DNA of 64,000 nt from Mucilaginibacter terrae (lineage in GTDB: Bacteria; Bacteroidota; Bacteroidia; Sphingobacteriales; Sphingobacteriaceae), in contig NZ_JAVLVU010000001.1 in NCBI RefSeq assembly GCF_031951985.1, positions 4,588,001-4,652,000 on the forward strand. The letters run 5' to 3'. The notes beneath the pieces are model-generated. The model worked only from the letters and a program-made list of their open reading frames with translations, ran no database searches and was not told the origin of the DNA. Below are positions 23,536 to 34,300 of this stretch, in pieces. Positions within the stretch are counted from its first letter, which is position 1. Every line of letters begins with the position of its first letter. Both the position numbers and the translations under genes were made by a program.

Positions 23536-24072
23536 CTACGCTTTATATCCGACGTGGGCTAATCTTTCGCCCATAGAACGATAGTCCTCATTTGATTGAG
23601 GCGCCCATGTGGCCATGCCATCAACGTACCTGTTGAACATGCAAAAAGCAGCGGCAATCAAAATAGTATCGTGTATTTCGAGGTCTGTTGCTCCGGTTTC
23701 ACGTGCAGCCAAAATATCCTCTTCAAGTACATTCTTACCTCCCGATGCTGTTTTATGCGCGATGTGTAATAATGCTCTCAACTTATCAGATACTTTAGTG
23801 GCTTGGAGTCCTGCTTTGATATCATCAATCAAATTTAAATCTGCCTTGAGATGGGCTACGGCGGCGGCACCGTGCGATGTATGGCAAAAATGACATCCAT
23901 TCCAATGTGAAACAGAGGATGCGATAATTTCGCGCTCAGCACTGGTCAGGGTAGATGGGCCGCGTAACAATACTTCAGCAAGATCAAGCAAAGGCCTCGC
24001 GGTTTCAGGATTGTAGTCTAATAGTCCTATAATGCCCGGCAAATTATCATTATTTAATTTAATATGTGCCAT
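23536..24072 (-). CDS. Carboxymuconolactone decarboxylase/AhpD-like peroxidase-related protein
   Basis: 178 residues. The AhpD/CMD core has the redox motif SHWNGCHFCHTSHGAAAVAH (about 54-73): C-x-x-C followed by His, with the Glu upstream in SAEREIIASSV. The C-terminal half repeats the helical CMD layout (ETGATDLEIHDTILIAAAFC). Such proteins act as alkylhydroperoxidases or in peroxide/NO defence. No partner reductase or peroxiredoxin is adjacent. N-terminal LLDYNPETARPLLDLAEVLL is typical for the 'peroxidase-related' subgroup. Confidence 0.88.
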   Translation of the reverse strand: MAHIKLNNDNLPGIIGLLDYNPETARPLLDLAEVLLRGPSTLTSAEREIIASSVSHWNGCHFCHTSHGAAAVAHLKADLNLIDDIKAGLQATKVSDKLRALLHIAHKTASGGKNVLEEDILAARETGATDLEIHDTILIAAAFCMFNRYVDGMATWAPQSNEDYRSMGERLAHVGYKA

Positions 24073-24431
24073 TTCTTGTTTTTTTACATAAACATCGGAA
24101 TTATTTTTAGAAGTCGGGCGTAGTTTTAAGCAGTCTTTCTACCGCGATCAAAAATTGTATGCGCGCTAACACCATAGTTGATATTTTAGTTGGCAGCAAT
24201 TTGACCGAGCCGATCGTTATACCCGGCGTTAATGTCAGATTGTGGTGTCATAAGCAAACTTTTCTACAGGAGGTGGTCAATTGCAAGGTACTGGTCGGAT
24301 GTACAAACGACGGCGTGGCGGTTACAAGATCGGGCAGTTCTGCTAATGTAAGCACCAGCGGCTGTTCGTAATGGAGTGCTGCTCAGGAAGGTGATCTTTC
24401 CCGAACGGGAAAGTAAGGATGGATGAAATCA
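24073..24431. other. Intergenic, possibly eroded coding DNA
   Basis: About 360 bases between the peroxidase gene and the MITE. A minus-strand frame reads through roughly 85 codons with one stop (including ITIGSVKLLPTKIST and FLIAVERLLKTTPDF), and a plus-strand frame of 70 codons (24159-24371) overlaps it; neither resembles a known family. Probably non-functional remnant DNA at the edge of the polysaccharide locus. A CCCGAACGGGA palindrome-like stretch is at about 24402-24412. Confidence 0.3.
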
Positions 24432-24556
24432 AAAGAGGCTGTCTCATAAGTCGAGAACAGCCTCTTTCTTGTTTGATTTATTCGGGTAGGTGGCTGAGAT
24501 AGTTTTCGTATATCCAAATCTCAGAGCCTCAGTTTTACTTATGAGACAGCCTCTTT
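24432..24556. mobile_element. 125-bp MITE with perfect 20-bp terminal inverted repeats
   Basis: AAAGAGGCTGTCTCATAAGT at 24432-24451 and its exact complement at 24537-24556. There is no coding capacity. An internal copy of AACAGCCTCTTT (about 24456-24467) pairs with the left end, making a hairpin terminator just inside it. GAGGCTGTCTCA-type ends are typical of Bacteroidota insertion sequences of the IS1182-like group, so this looks like a non-autonomous derivative. No clear target duplication seen. Confidence 0.7.
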
Positions 24557-24724
24557 CAACACCTTTGATCTTCATTATCGTTTCCCTGGCTAACCCAAAT
24601 GATCAGGTCATGAATAAACCCCGATACCTGGAAGATGTATTTTTCCTATTGATCTATCTACCGCAACCACGGAGTTAGAATCTGCCTTAAAAAGCTGTGC
24701 GGGTTTGATCAAACTTCATACAGA

Positions 24725-26347
24725 TTATTGCAGGACGAGGGAAACATCATCGATCTGGCAGGAAGCACCGGCATCGCCATTTGCTGCGAACCCTATTTCA
24801 ACTTTTCCGTTCTTTACCGGGATATTTTTCAATTCGATCATTTTCCACTCCGAAATCTCATCTTTTACAGGATAAGCAACACGTTTGCCAGAACTTTCAG
24901 CATACACTTCCAGTTTAGTGAACCCTTTGCTGCACCGCAAGAAAGCTTTGAGTGTGTATAAGCCATTCTTTAGTTTTACATAAGGTGTGGAGCTGATCGT
25001 CTGGTATACTTTTCTTTCGAAAGGCACACTGTCGCTAATATGGAGGCTTCTTTCCCCGATCACTATTTTCCTTTCCTCCTCAGAATTGGTGTGATTAAGC
25101 GTTGGAGAGGTAGTTGAATCAAGGGAGACCTTATTGCCTTTTACAACAACAGTCTCCCATCCCATCAGGAAGGTTTGAACCGGCTTGACCGGGCTGGGCA
25201 TTTTCTTACGGTCGGCCTCGAAGCTACCATTCAATACAAAATTATTATCGCTGGCAACATTCCATTCACCGGTTTTGGCATTAAGATCCCACGAGCCAAG
25301 AGAATTAAAAAAAGGTCTGTCGCCATTGAACGATAACGGTACCCATTGATTGTATCCCAGACCGTTCCCTGCAAAATCAGACCACCTGTCGCCACAATAA
25401 ATAACGGTTTCCTGTTTAGTGCCTTTAAGAGTTACAAAGAAACCCGTCTGGGTAACGTGAGCGTAGTCTTTATTACTTCCATCCATAACCAGCATGTCAT
25501 TCTTCGGCTTATAAGGGCCATTGATATGGTCTGCAACGAGGTAGTAGGCCAGTGAAGCGTCCCAACCGTAAAGATTAGAAGCTGCCATATAATATTTACC
25601 CTTGTACTTGAACATGCAGTTCCCTTCACGGCCAGCCCCTTCAAATATTTTGATGCAGTCGAGTAAATCTACCTTGCCATTTTTTACTCCTATCTCGGAG
25701 ATGTAGATCTTATTACGGCCTTTTCCATAGGAATAGACCAGGTAAGACCTGCCGGTATCTTCGTCTGTAAATACAGTTTGATCGCCCGTGTTGGAAGTTC
25801 CTATGCGGTCCAGCATGCTTATCTTCTGGTGCCACTTAAAAGGACCTGCAGGGTGTTCCGATACGGCGATAAGCACCTCAGAGCCATGCTGTACCAGCAT
25901 GGCGTACTTATTTAACTTCTTTACATAGGCCACACCCAGCCGGCCTATCCAGCCGCCCCTTCCGTATTGGGTGGCATCAGTTTTGGTCAATGCATCAGAT
26001 TCAAAGGTCCAATTAACCATATCGGTAGATGTATAACACGTAACTGATTCAAACCCGCTACCTGGCACGGTTTTGTTAGGAGATTCCCTATAGATTTCTG
26101 CGCCCTTATAATGAACGCCGTACCAGTAGAACTTCTCCGTTGCTGTAGCAGGGGCTTTGAACCTGAATATGCCGCCACCCTGACTGTAAATTGGCTGACC
26201 ACCTCTGGTGTTCCAGAAAACATCATTCTTAATATTTAATGGCTGAGCATTTCCGGGCACTACCTCAAGGATGGTCAGGGCCACGTTTAATATGAAAAAA
26301 ATTCCATGCCTCAAATATTTCAGCTTAAAATTCACGGAGGTGTTCAT
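24725..26347 (-). CDS. GH43-like glycoside hydrolase with C-terminal beta-sandwich
   Basis: 540 residues. Signal segment MNTSVNFKLKYLRHGIFFIL... to PGNAQ. The catalytic five-bladed propeller (about 40-365) starts with PIYSQGGGIFRFKAP and has FYWYGVHYKGAEIY, TCYTSTDMVNWTFESDALT, DQTVFTDEDTGRSYLVYSYG and YKGKYYMAASNLYGWDAS, the style of GH43 enzymes related to subfamilies 24/34 (exo-beta-1,3-galactanase- or galactosidase-like). The last 150 residues (from NFVLNGSFEADRKK) form a carbohydrate-binding-type jelly roll. Substrate is inferred only. First gene on the minus side of the polysaccharide locus; followed upstream by an alpha/beta hydrolase. Confidence 0.82.
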   Translation of the reverse strand: MNTSVNFKLKYLRHGIFFILNVALTILEVVPGNAQPLNIKNDVFWNTRGGQPIYSQGGGIFRFKAPATATEKFYWYGVHYKGAEIYRESPNKTVPGSGFESVTCYTSTDMVNWTFESDALTKTDATQYGRGGWIGRLGVAYVKKLNKYAMLVQHGSEVLIAVSEHPAGPFKWHQKISMLDRIGTSNTGDQTVFTDEDTGRSYLVYSYGKGRNKIYISEIGVKNGKVDLLDCIKIFEGAGREGNCMFKYKGKYYMAASNLYGWDASLAYYLVADHINGPYKPKNDMLVMDGSNKDYAHVTQTGFFVTLKGTKQETVIYCGDRWSDFAGNGLGYNQWVPLSFNGDRPFFNSLGSWDLNAKTGEWNVASDNNFVLNGSFEADRKKMPSPVKPVQTFLMGWETVVVKGNKVSLDSTTSPTLNHTNSEEERKIVIGERSLHISDSVPFERKVYQTISSTPYVKLKNGLYTLKAFLRCSKGFTKLEVYAESSGKRVAYPVKDEISEWKMIELKNIPVKNGKVEIGFAANGDAGASCQIDDVSLVLQ

Positions 26348-26405
26348 TTGTCTTGAATATAGGTAATTGCCGGATGGCCAATATCATCCGTAAGCTAAAT
26401 ATTTG

Positions 26406-27374
26406 CTAAAGGGTTGAAAGGAAATCATTTATAACCTCAACACTGCGCTCCAATTTGTCGTGATGGAGGTTGTGGGCCGCTCCGTCAATATGCACAAGTT
26501 TACCTTTAAGCATAACGGAGGCAGCTTCTTCGTTGCTTTTGCGTACTTCGGGTGAGGCATCGGCCTTTAAAATGATAGCAGGCACCTGGATCTTTGAAAG
26601 CGAGTTTCCCACGTTCATGGAGCCGGTCATCGCCTGCGAGCCTTCAGGTGTATAAGGGCCGTGGTATTGTTTTTTCGATAACGCCCAGTATTCAACATCC
26701 GTTTTACTCCACAGGGGGCTTTGACGCTGACCGGTTGCTACGAGGTCTTCAAAGCTGTAATTGTTTTGGGCAATAAGAGCTTCCGGACTTCCGAACATGC
26801 TTACCGAAAGACGGTTATTTAATGTTCCGGGCTGTGGGGTAGGCTGGGCCTGGGGTTGGGCTTGTGCTTGCGGATTTCGATTTAATGCTGCGGCAGCCGG
26901 TGTAACAGTGCGCCTTCTGAGCGAAGGGTCCAGCATAATGACCGCCCGGCCAACTTCCGGGTATTCTGCACCTACGCGCATTACGGTAGCTGCTCCCATA
27001 GAATGACCCATCAGTATAGGTCTTTCAAACTTCATGACCTTAACAAAATCTACAACATCTTTGATCAGTGTCTCGCCATTATCGGCAGCGGTAAAAGGGT
27101 CAGATAGACCATGTCCACGGCTATCGATCATATAAATATCGTACTTGTCCTGTAGCTTTAAAGTGAGTGTGGCCCAGCATAGTCCGTTATCCGATACGCC
27201 GTGAACCATCACTATAACAGGTTTATTTTTTTGGGGTATTGCATGGTAATAGTGCATGCGCATCCCGTTAGTGTAAGCATATCCATCTGACCAGCCGGCC
27301 GGAATTTTGACCTGGGCAATTACAAAGGCTGGAGACAGGAGCAGTAGCCCCAGTATCTTTTTTAGGTTCGTCAT
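26406..27374 (-). CDS. Secreted alpha/beta hydrolase
   Basis: 322 residues with a signal peptide (MTNLKKILGLLLLSPAFVIA). Alpha/beta-hydrolase fold: oxyanion region VMVHGVSDNGLCW, nucleophile elbow GHSMGAATVMRVG (Ser about 127), an acid in the DASPEVRK/AIILKADAS region, and catalytic His in HIDGAAHNLHHDKLER. A low-complexity Q/P/A segment (NRNPQAQAQPQAQPTPQPG) interrupts the lid region near residue 175. The substrate could be an ester substituent of the target glycan, given the polysaccharide locus around it. 58 bases upstream of the GH43 gene on the same strand. Confidence 0.85.
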   Translation of the reverse strand: MTNLKKILGLLLLSPAFVIAQVKIPAGWSDGYAYTNGMRMHYYHAIPQKNKPVIVMVHGVSDNGLCWATLTLKLQDKYDIYMIDSRGHGLSDPFTAADNGETLIKDVVDFVKVMKFERPILMGHSMGAATVMRVGAEYPEVGRAVIMLDPSLRRRTVTPAAAALNRNPQAQAQPQAQPTPQPGTLNNRLSVSMFGSPEALIAQNNYSFEDLVATGQRQSPLWSKTDVEYWALSKKQYHGPYTPEGSQAMTGSMNVGNSLSKIQVPAIILKADASPEVRKSNEEAASVMLKGKLVHIDGAAHNLHHDKLERSVEVINDFLSTL

Positions 27375-27628
27375 GAGGTTATCGTTATTGGTCTATTGGT
27401 TAGTTGTTATTCCCTAATTGAGAACAGGAATAACCTAAACAAAAGAATCGAAAAATTGGATGCCTGGATTGTACGTTCTCGGATTTTTATTGTCCGATTT
27501 CACATATCTGAGTTTGCGGAGGTTGGTGTATGATGAGTAGTGGTGTTAAATAGCTAAATTTATTCGAACCATTAATTTACCTGATCCTATTTACGGACCT
27601 TCTCCATAGATCGGTTCAATCTTCTATC

Positions 27629-28369
27629 ATGACAACCAAAAAAATCATTAGTTCGATCTGTATCGTATTATCCTACTTTGAGATGACCTCCTGTACTTCT
27701 CATCGCCGGATCGGAGTTGTAAAAGAGAACACGTACCTGGCCATCCCGGCTGCCATGTATCCTCCGGCAGATTCCATAGTCTCTACGTAGAATGAATGGA
27801 CCCGCGCTAACTACCCCAAAATGATCAAAGTTTTCAAAGCAGATCCCTTGAAGCTACACGATATTGTATTTCTTGGTAATAGTATAACGCGGCAGGGGGG
27901 CGATTGGGATAAGCGCTTAGGAAATAAAGCCATCAGAAACAGGGGTATTGCCGGAGATGTGACTGATGGCGTTATAGCACGCTTAGGGGAAATATTTTAT
28001 GTAAAACCAACAGCGGTCTTCATCGAAATAGGCATTAACGACCTGTATAACCCTAAGTTAGATCCGCAAAGAACCGCGATTAATATTAATAGCATTGCTG
28101 AGCGCATCAAACAGCAAAGCCCGGAAACGAGAATCTTTGTTCAAACTGTTTTTCCTACCAGCCACGTTTTTTTGAGAAATAATATCAGTGAAACCAACAA
28201 GATCTTGCGCCAGCTCCACAAGCCCAAGGTTTATACAATTATTGAAACTCATCAACTTTTTGCCGATAGTGCCGACCTTATGAAAAAGGAATACACCAAA
28301 GACGGTGTTCATCTTACCGAAAAAGGTTACCAGGTGTGGGTAGATCACCTGCGTAAGTTCTTCAAATAG
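27629..28369 (+). pseudogene. SGNH/GDSL-type esterase lipoprotein interrupted by an in-frame TAG
   Basis: ATG at 27629 starts a lipoprotein signal peptide (MTTKKIISSICIVLSYFEMTSC) and continues ...MYPPADSIVST, then TAG at 27788-27790 as codon 54, then without frame change NEWTRANYPKMIKVFKADPL and the SGNH domain. Domain blocks: FLGNSITRQGGDW (Ser), RNRGIAGDVTDG (Gly), IEIGINDLYNP (Asn) and DGVHLTEKGYQVW (Asp/His). The domain alone is open from ATG 27821 (182 residues) but would lack export. TAG stands where homologous sequence suggests Tyr. Likely a point-mutated gene or a sequence error; restart at 27821 is possible. Typical polysaccharide-locus esterase. Confidence 0.72.
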
Positions 28370-28707
28370 GAAAATGTATTAGTTTGATGCTAACCGATAA
28401 ATATTCTGCTTTCAAGCATCAGTTTCCTATCCACCAACACCGTAACATCTCAAAAGTTATGAGTAACTGATATGCTCTGGATCTTATTCGATAACCTGTT
28501 ACACAGCTAATTGCCATAAGAAAATGTGAAAACGCGCTAATTACAAATGAAAATGGACAAATCAATCCGGGTAAAATTGCAGTTATTTACCGCTTGATGA
28601 TCTTAAATTAAAATAAAGATCACAGAGCCAATTTAAACCGGGATTCCCATATCCCGATACCTGCACAACTCTCAAATGAGAGAATTAACGAGGAACCTTA
28701 AATAATT
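28370..28707 (+). promoter_or_regulatory. Upstream region of the beta-galactosidase gene
   Basis: 338 bases without a gene. Short dyads are present, CGGGAT...ATCCCG at about 28639-28657 and CTCTCAAATGAGAG at about 28669-28682. These are possible regulator sites for the locus' hybrid sensor, but nothing proves it. No TAnnTTTG match noted. Confidence 0.3.
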
Positions 28708-31191
28708 ATGGACGATAAACTTTATTGCAATTGGCAGCAAACGCGGCTGGGGAGGTCTGTTTTTATCATACTGATGCTCACCATCAGTATTCTCAGTAGT
28801 AACGCCCGGGCTCAATCCCGAACGGAGATAATCTTAAAAAAAGGCTGGAAGTTCTTTCAGGGGAAAAACGAAAAGGGGTATGAGAAAGATTTGGATGATG
28901 CTGGTTGGCAAAACGTGACCGTTCCGCATGACTGGGCAATCAATGGGCCATTTGATAAAGAGATCGACAAGCAAACGGTTGCTATTACACAAAACGGTGA
29001 GAAAGTAGCCCGGGAAAAGACAGGCAGGACTGGTGCGTTACCTTACATAGGCGAAGGTTGGTACCGGAAACGATTCCGTATACCCAACGCTAATGCGAAA
29101 AAAACTGTCCTGCTGCAATTTGATGGTGCCATGAGCGAGCCGCAGGTATATTTGAATGGTGAACTGGTGGGCAAATGGAATTATGGCTACAATTGTTTTT
29201 TTATAGATATTTCTGATAGGATTATACCTGGGCAGGAGAATACATTAGCTGTACATATATCCAACCGGCCGAGATCGTCACGCTGGTATCCTGGTGCCGG
29301 TCTTTTCCGGAACGTACACTTAGTTGTTAAAGAACCGAGCAGCATTGAGCAATGGGGGGTAACGGTAACCACTCCTGTAGCCAATTTAAAACTGGGAAAG
29401 GTAAATATTAAGACCCGCTTCGCCGGATCAGGTATGCGATTGATTACGGAGATATTGGATCGAACCGGTAAAAAAGTGGCCATCGATACCACGACCAAAT
29501 CTTACGGCAATGAGTTCGAACAGGCTTTTCCGATCACCAATCCCAATTTGTGGAGCCCCGAAAATCCTTATTTATATACAGCGGTATCTAAGCTGTACCT
29601 CGCCGGTCGCTTAACCGATGAAGTAAGAACCCAATTCGGCATACGCGATATTCATTACAGTGCGGCTGCCGGTTTTCAGCTTAATGGTGTTTCCCGCAAA
29701 TTCAAGGGTGTTTGTCTTCACCATGATCTTGGTCCGCTCGGTACCGCGGTAAATACAGCGGCTCTTCGTCGTCAGTTAATGATCTTAAAAGATTTGGGAT
29801 GTAACTCCATCAGGAGCTCACACAATATGCCATCTCCTGAACAGGTAGAATTGTGCGACGAATTGGGGTTCATGTTTTTGGCCGAAAGTTTTGATGAATG
29901 GGCAAAGCCAAAAGTAGCCAATGGCTATCATCTTTTTTTTGACAGTGATGCGGAGAAAGATGTTGTCAACCTTGTAAAGGCTTTCAGAAACCACCCTTCC
30001 ATTGTGATGTGGAGTGCGGGCAACGAAGTTCCGGATCAGTTTGGGGCAGAAGGAGTGAAGCGGGCGAAATGGCTGCAGGATATTTTCCACCGGGAAGACC
30101 CAACCCGGCCCGTTACCGTGGGTATGGACCAGGTAAAAGCTACCATGCAGTCCGGCTTCGGCGCATTGCTGGATGTGCCCGGATTAAACTATCGCGTTCA
30201 CCTTTACGAAGAGGCCTACAAAGCCTTTCCCCAGGGCTTTATTCTGGGTTCTGAAACCGCCTCTACCGTTAGCTCCAGGGGCGTATATAAATTCCCGGTA
30301 GAGAAGGCTAAAGATAAAAAGTATGACGATATGCAATGCTCATCTTATGACCTGGAATATTGCAGTTGGTCAAATCTTCCCGATGATGACTTTGTGTTAC
30401 AAGATGATAAGCCTTGGGTAATAGGTGAATTTGTTTGGACCGGTTTTGATTACTTAGGCGAGCCGACACCGTATGATGAACGCTGGCCATCAAGAAGTTC
30501 TTATTTTGGATTGTGTGACCTGGCCGGCATACCTAAGGACCGGTATTACCTTTACCGAAGCCGTTGGAATACCGAAAGCGCCACGATTCATATGCTTCCT
30601 CATTGGAACTGGAAGGGACGGGAAGGCCAGGTAACCCCGGTATTTGTTTACACCAGTTATGACCGTGGTGAGCTTTTTATCAATGGCAAAAGCATGGGTA
30701 TCAGGAAAAAGAGTAAGTCTTCGCCGTTAGAGCGGTACCGCCTGATGTGGATGGATGTTAAATACGAACCCGGAACCGTGAAATTTGTGGCGATGGATAG
30801 TTTGGGTCATAAAGTTGCCGAGAAAAGCATGGTTACTGCGGAGAAACCTTATCAGATCAGACTGGAACCGGATAGAAAAGTGATCCATGCAGATGGTCAG
30901 GATATCAGTTATATCACCGCTTACCTGGTCGACCGAAAGGGGAATGTCTGTCCGACCGCGTCAAATACGCTTAATTTTCAGGTTGAGGGGAAGGGGGCTT
31001 TTCAGGCGGTCTGCAATGGAGATGCAACTTCACTTGAGCCATTTCAAAAACCCGAAATGAAATTATTCAGCGGGAAATTGGTATTCCTTGTCAAATCGTT
31101 AGAAGAAGCAGGAAATATAAATATCAAGGTAACCAGCAAAGGCATTAAAAGTGCCACGGTTCAACTTAGGTCAGAAAAATTTACCCGTTGA
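28708..31191 (+). CDS. Glycoside hydrolase family 2 beta-galactosidase
   Basis: 827 residues. Signal region to NARAQ (about 36). Then sugar-binding (GWKFFQGKNEKGYEK, NVTVPHDWAI), immunoglobulin-like and TIM-barrel domains. The TIM barrel contains FKGVCLHHDLGPLG and SHNMPSPEQVELCDELGFM; acid/base Glu in MWSAGNEVPDQ (about residue 440) and nucleophile Glu in FILGSETASTV (about 516). A C-terminal DUF4982/Ig-like part follows (VFVYTSYDRGELFINGKSMG, VHADGQDISYITAYLVDRKG). GH2 enzymes of this layout hydrolyse terminal beta-galactosides (some beta-glucuronides). First gene of the plus-strand half of the locus, 108 bases before the regulator. Confidence 0.92.
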   Translation: MDDKLYCNWQQTRLGRSVFIILMLTISILSSNARAQSRTEIILKKGWKFFQGKNEKGYEKDLDDAGWQNVTVPHDWAINGPFDKEIDKQTVAITQNGEKVAREKTGRTGALPYIGEGWYRKRFRIPNANAKKTVLLQFDGAMSEPQVYLNGELVGKWNYGYNCFFIDISDRIIPGQENTLAVHISNRPRSSRWYPGAGLFRNVHLVVKEPSSIEQWGVTVTTPVANLKLGKVNIKTRFAGSGMRLITEILDRTGKKVAIDTTTKSYGNEFEQAFPITNPNLWSPENPYLYTAVSKLYLAGRLTDEVRTQFGIRDIHYSAAAGFQLNGVSRKFKGVCLHHDLGPLGTAVNTAALRRQLMILKDLGCNSIRSSHNMPSPEQVELCDELGFMFLAESFDEWAKPKVANGYHLFFDSDAEKDVVNLVKAFRNHPSIVMWSAGNEVPDQFGAEGVKRAKWLQDIFHREDPTRPVTVGMDQVKATMQSGFGALLDVPGLNYRVHLYEEAYKAFPQGFILGSETASTVSSRGVYKFPVEKAKDKKYDDMQCSSYDLEYCSWSNLPDDDFVLQDDKPWVIGEFVWTGFDYLGEPTPYDERWPSRSSYFGLCDLAGIPKDRYYLYRSRWNTESATIHMLPHWNWKGREGQVTPVFVYTSYDRGELFINGKSMGIRKKSKSSPLERYRLMWMDVKYEPGTVKFVAMDSLGHKVAEKSMVTAEKPYQIRLEPDRKVIHADGQDISYITAYLVDRKGNVCPTASNTLNFQVEGKGAFQAVCNGDATSLEPFQKPEMKLFSGKLVFLVKSLEEAGNINIKVTSKGIKSATVQLRSEKFTR

Positions 31192-31305
31192 TAGCATGCC
31201 CGTTAACCTTATTGATTTTTGGCTACCGGCCGTGTTTAAATTCATAAATGAAGACACAAAATAACTTGTTTATTAAAGTAAAATTATAAACTTGGGAGCG
31301 TGAAA

Positions 31306-34300
31306 ATGCGTGGTGTTGTTTTTTCCTGTTTTCAAATTCTGCTTCAACTTAGCCTTGTTGTGGCTGGATCACTATTTTCAGTATACGCACAGCATAATAA
31401 CACTTTATCTTTTAGCCGTATAGACCGAAATGAAGGACTGTCTAACAGTTCGGTTGAAAGTATAGCACAAGATAGCCGGGGATTTATTTGGTTTGGCACT
31501 ACCGACGGGCTGAACCGGTTTGACGGTGCAAAAATGGCGGTGTTTAGGCATGTACGCGGCAATCAGCACAGTCTCAGTAGTAATTTTATCCGCAAGATAT
31601 TTAAAGACCGCTCCGGACGATTATGGTTAGGAACATCCAACGGCTTAAATTTATTCGAACCCGAAACTAATACATTTTCATCCCACATTCACCGGTCAGC
31701 TTATGTGGAAAGTAAGGGTGACCGCATCAATGATATTTATGAAGATGCCGATCAGGCACTTTGGGTGGCCACCGGGTGGGGCTCCATATCCAAAGTAAAT
31801 GTTAAAGAAAGACGGTTTGAAGATTATTATTTCCGCAATACCCAGTCTGCACCGCAAAACAACAGCAATGTTTATTGTATTGCACACCGCAACGTCACAA
31901 GCATGTGGGTGGGTACGCAAAACGGCGTCAGGATATTTGACATAAAGAGCCGTAAGTTCATTGATCCTCCCTATCAGCTTAGCAAAAAAATTCCTTACAG
32001 GATACGGACACTGGCTGTAACCCGCTCAGGCCAACTGTGGATAGGAACGGAGGAGAATGGTTTGTTCAGGGCCAACCTGGCTGATGGTAAGCTGGAGCAT
32101 TTTCAATACTCCCCGCAAAATTCTGGCAGTTTAGGCAGCAACCGTATCATTAGTATGGCGATTGGGGCAAAAGATCAGTTATATGTGGGTACGGTAAACG
32201 GCGGGTTCAATGTGTTTAATGAAGAAAACAAAAGTTTTGTTAAATATATTAATGATCCTGCATTACCAAATTCAATTTCGCAGCGGAGTGTATCTGCTAT
32301 ATTTTTAGATAAACAGCAAAATATATGGCTCGGAACACCAAGGGGAGGTGTTGACGTTGCCACCACCAGCCGGCCTAAGTTTGACCGTTATCAGCATAAC
32401 CCCAACCGGTTAAGCATCAGTTATAACGATGTTAAAAGCTTTTCTGAGGATGAACATGGGAATATCTGGATCGGAACTGATGGAGGGGGATTAAACTATT
32501 TTAACAGGGAAACCGGTGCATTCAAGGCGTATCGTAACATACCTGGTAAGTCAAACACGCTGGGGTCTGATCAGGTGATGAGTGTTTTGAGCGACCATGC
32601 CGGCAGGTTATGGGCTGGTACATTTGATGGAGGGCTGAACCTGTTCGACCCCACTAACGGAACGTTTGAACGATTTGTTCATGATTCCCGGAACAAAGCC
32701 TCGATCGCCTCAAACCTGGTAGAAGATATCCTGGAAGACAGTAAAAAAAGGCTTTGGGTATGTACCTATAACGGAGGACTCAACCTATTCGACCCCCAAA
32801 AGAAAGAATTTGTACTGGCAGGGCAAGGTAAAACGCCTGATAAACAGATAAGCGGGGTGAAGTTATTATCGGTTAAAGAAGACCGGCAGGGTAAACTTTG
32901 GATAGTTACTGATGATGCGGGCCTAAACCGTTACGATCCGGAGACCGGCGGGGTAAAGCATTATTTTAATAAGGGACTTAATTCCGACCTGACCGCAGTT
33001 TTTATTGACCATTACGGAAGGATTTGGGCAGGTAAGAACGGACTCTATCTTTATCATCCTGACGAGGACCGATTTATACTCTACAAAGATGCCGGTGAAC
33101 TCAAAAATGAATTCATTAAAGGCATCCTTGAAAGTACGCCCGGCGAGTTGTGGATTTCCACCACCAACGGGATCTATCAGTTTAACATTCTCAAAAAAAC
33201 ACTTAAAAACTATAATACCAACGATGGATTGCAGGGGATGGAATTCGAATTTAATTCTTGTTTGAAGGCGAGGGACGGCACCATGTTTTTTGGTGGCACT
33301 AACGGATTCAATGCATTTAAGCCTGATTCGATCAAATTAAACAATTTCATGGCTCCAATTTATTTTACCTCGTTGGAGATATTCAATCAAAAAATAAAAC
33401 CTGCGCCAAACTCTGTGCTGTCAAAGGATATTTCGTACACCGGTGAGATCGTACTTTCGCCCGAACAGACCTCATTTGGTATAGAGTTCGCATTGCTGAA
33501 TTTTGTAAACCCTGCAAATAACAGGTATGCCTATAAATTAGAAAATTTTGACCGAAAATGGAATGATATAGGGCATTTACACCATGCTTCATACACCAAT
33601 CTTGATCCTGGTAAATACATATTTAAGGTTAAAGCCGCCAACAATGATGGGCTGTGGAACCCGAAGGTTGCTACGTTAACCGTTATAATAAGTCCTCCTT
33701 TTTACAAAACCTGGTGGTTTGCATTACTAACCATAGCAACTGTTTTAACCATTTTATACCTGGCTTACGACTTTAAAAAGAAGCTGGATCATAAGACCCT
33801 GATAGAGAAACAAAAAGAAGAGGTGCTTCAACTCCAACTGCAATTTTTTACCAACATCTCTCATGAGTTCAGAACGCCATTAAGCCTGATCGTCGGCCCC
33901 CTCGAGGCGTTGAAAAACGAAAATTCTCCTGTGCGTCAAAAGAAGCTATACCAGGTTATAGATCGTAATGCTCAACGACTGATGAGGCTGGTAAATGAAC
34001 TAATGGATTTTAGGAAACTGCAGTCGGGGGTATTAAGATTGAGCATCAGACCTTACCATGCCAGTGAATTATTTGGCAACATAGCCGCTGAATTTGAGAA
34101 TATAGCTGCACAGAAAGAGATCAATTTTGAGGTATCAGTTCAAAACGATATCGACACGGTTTGGGTAGATGGAGATTTTGTGGAGAAGATCATCTACAAC
34201 CTGCTGAACAATGCTTTTAAGTATACCGAAGCGGGTGGCGTGGTTAATTTTAACGTATGGACCAGTATGAAGGAACATACCGCTGCTTTTCAAAACCAAT

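Noticed and set aside
27629..28369. Stop-codon readthrough or amber recoding in the SGNH gene
   Set aside because: No suppressor tRNA or recoding signal seen; the odd tRNA at 6056 reads GUC, not CUA, so a point mutation or sequence error is simpler.
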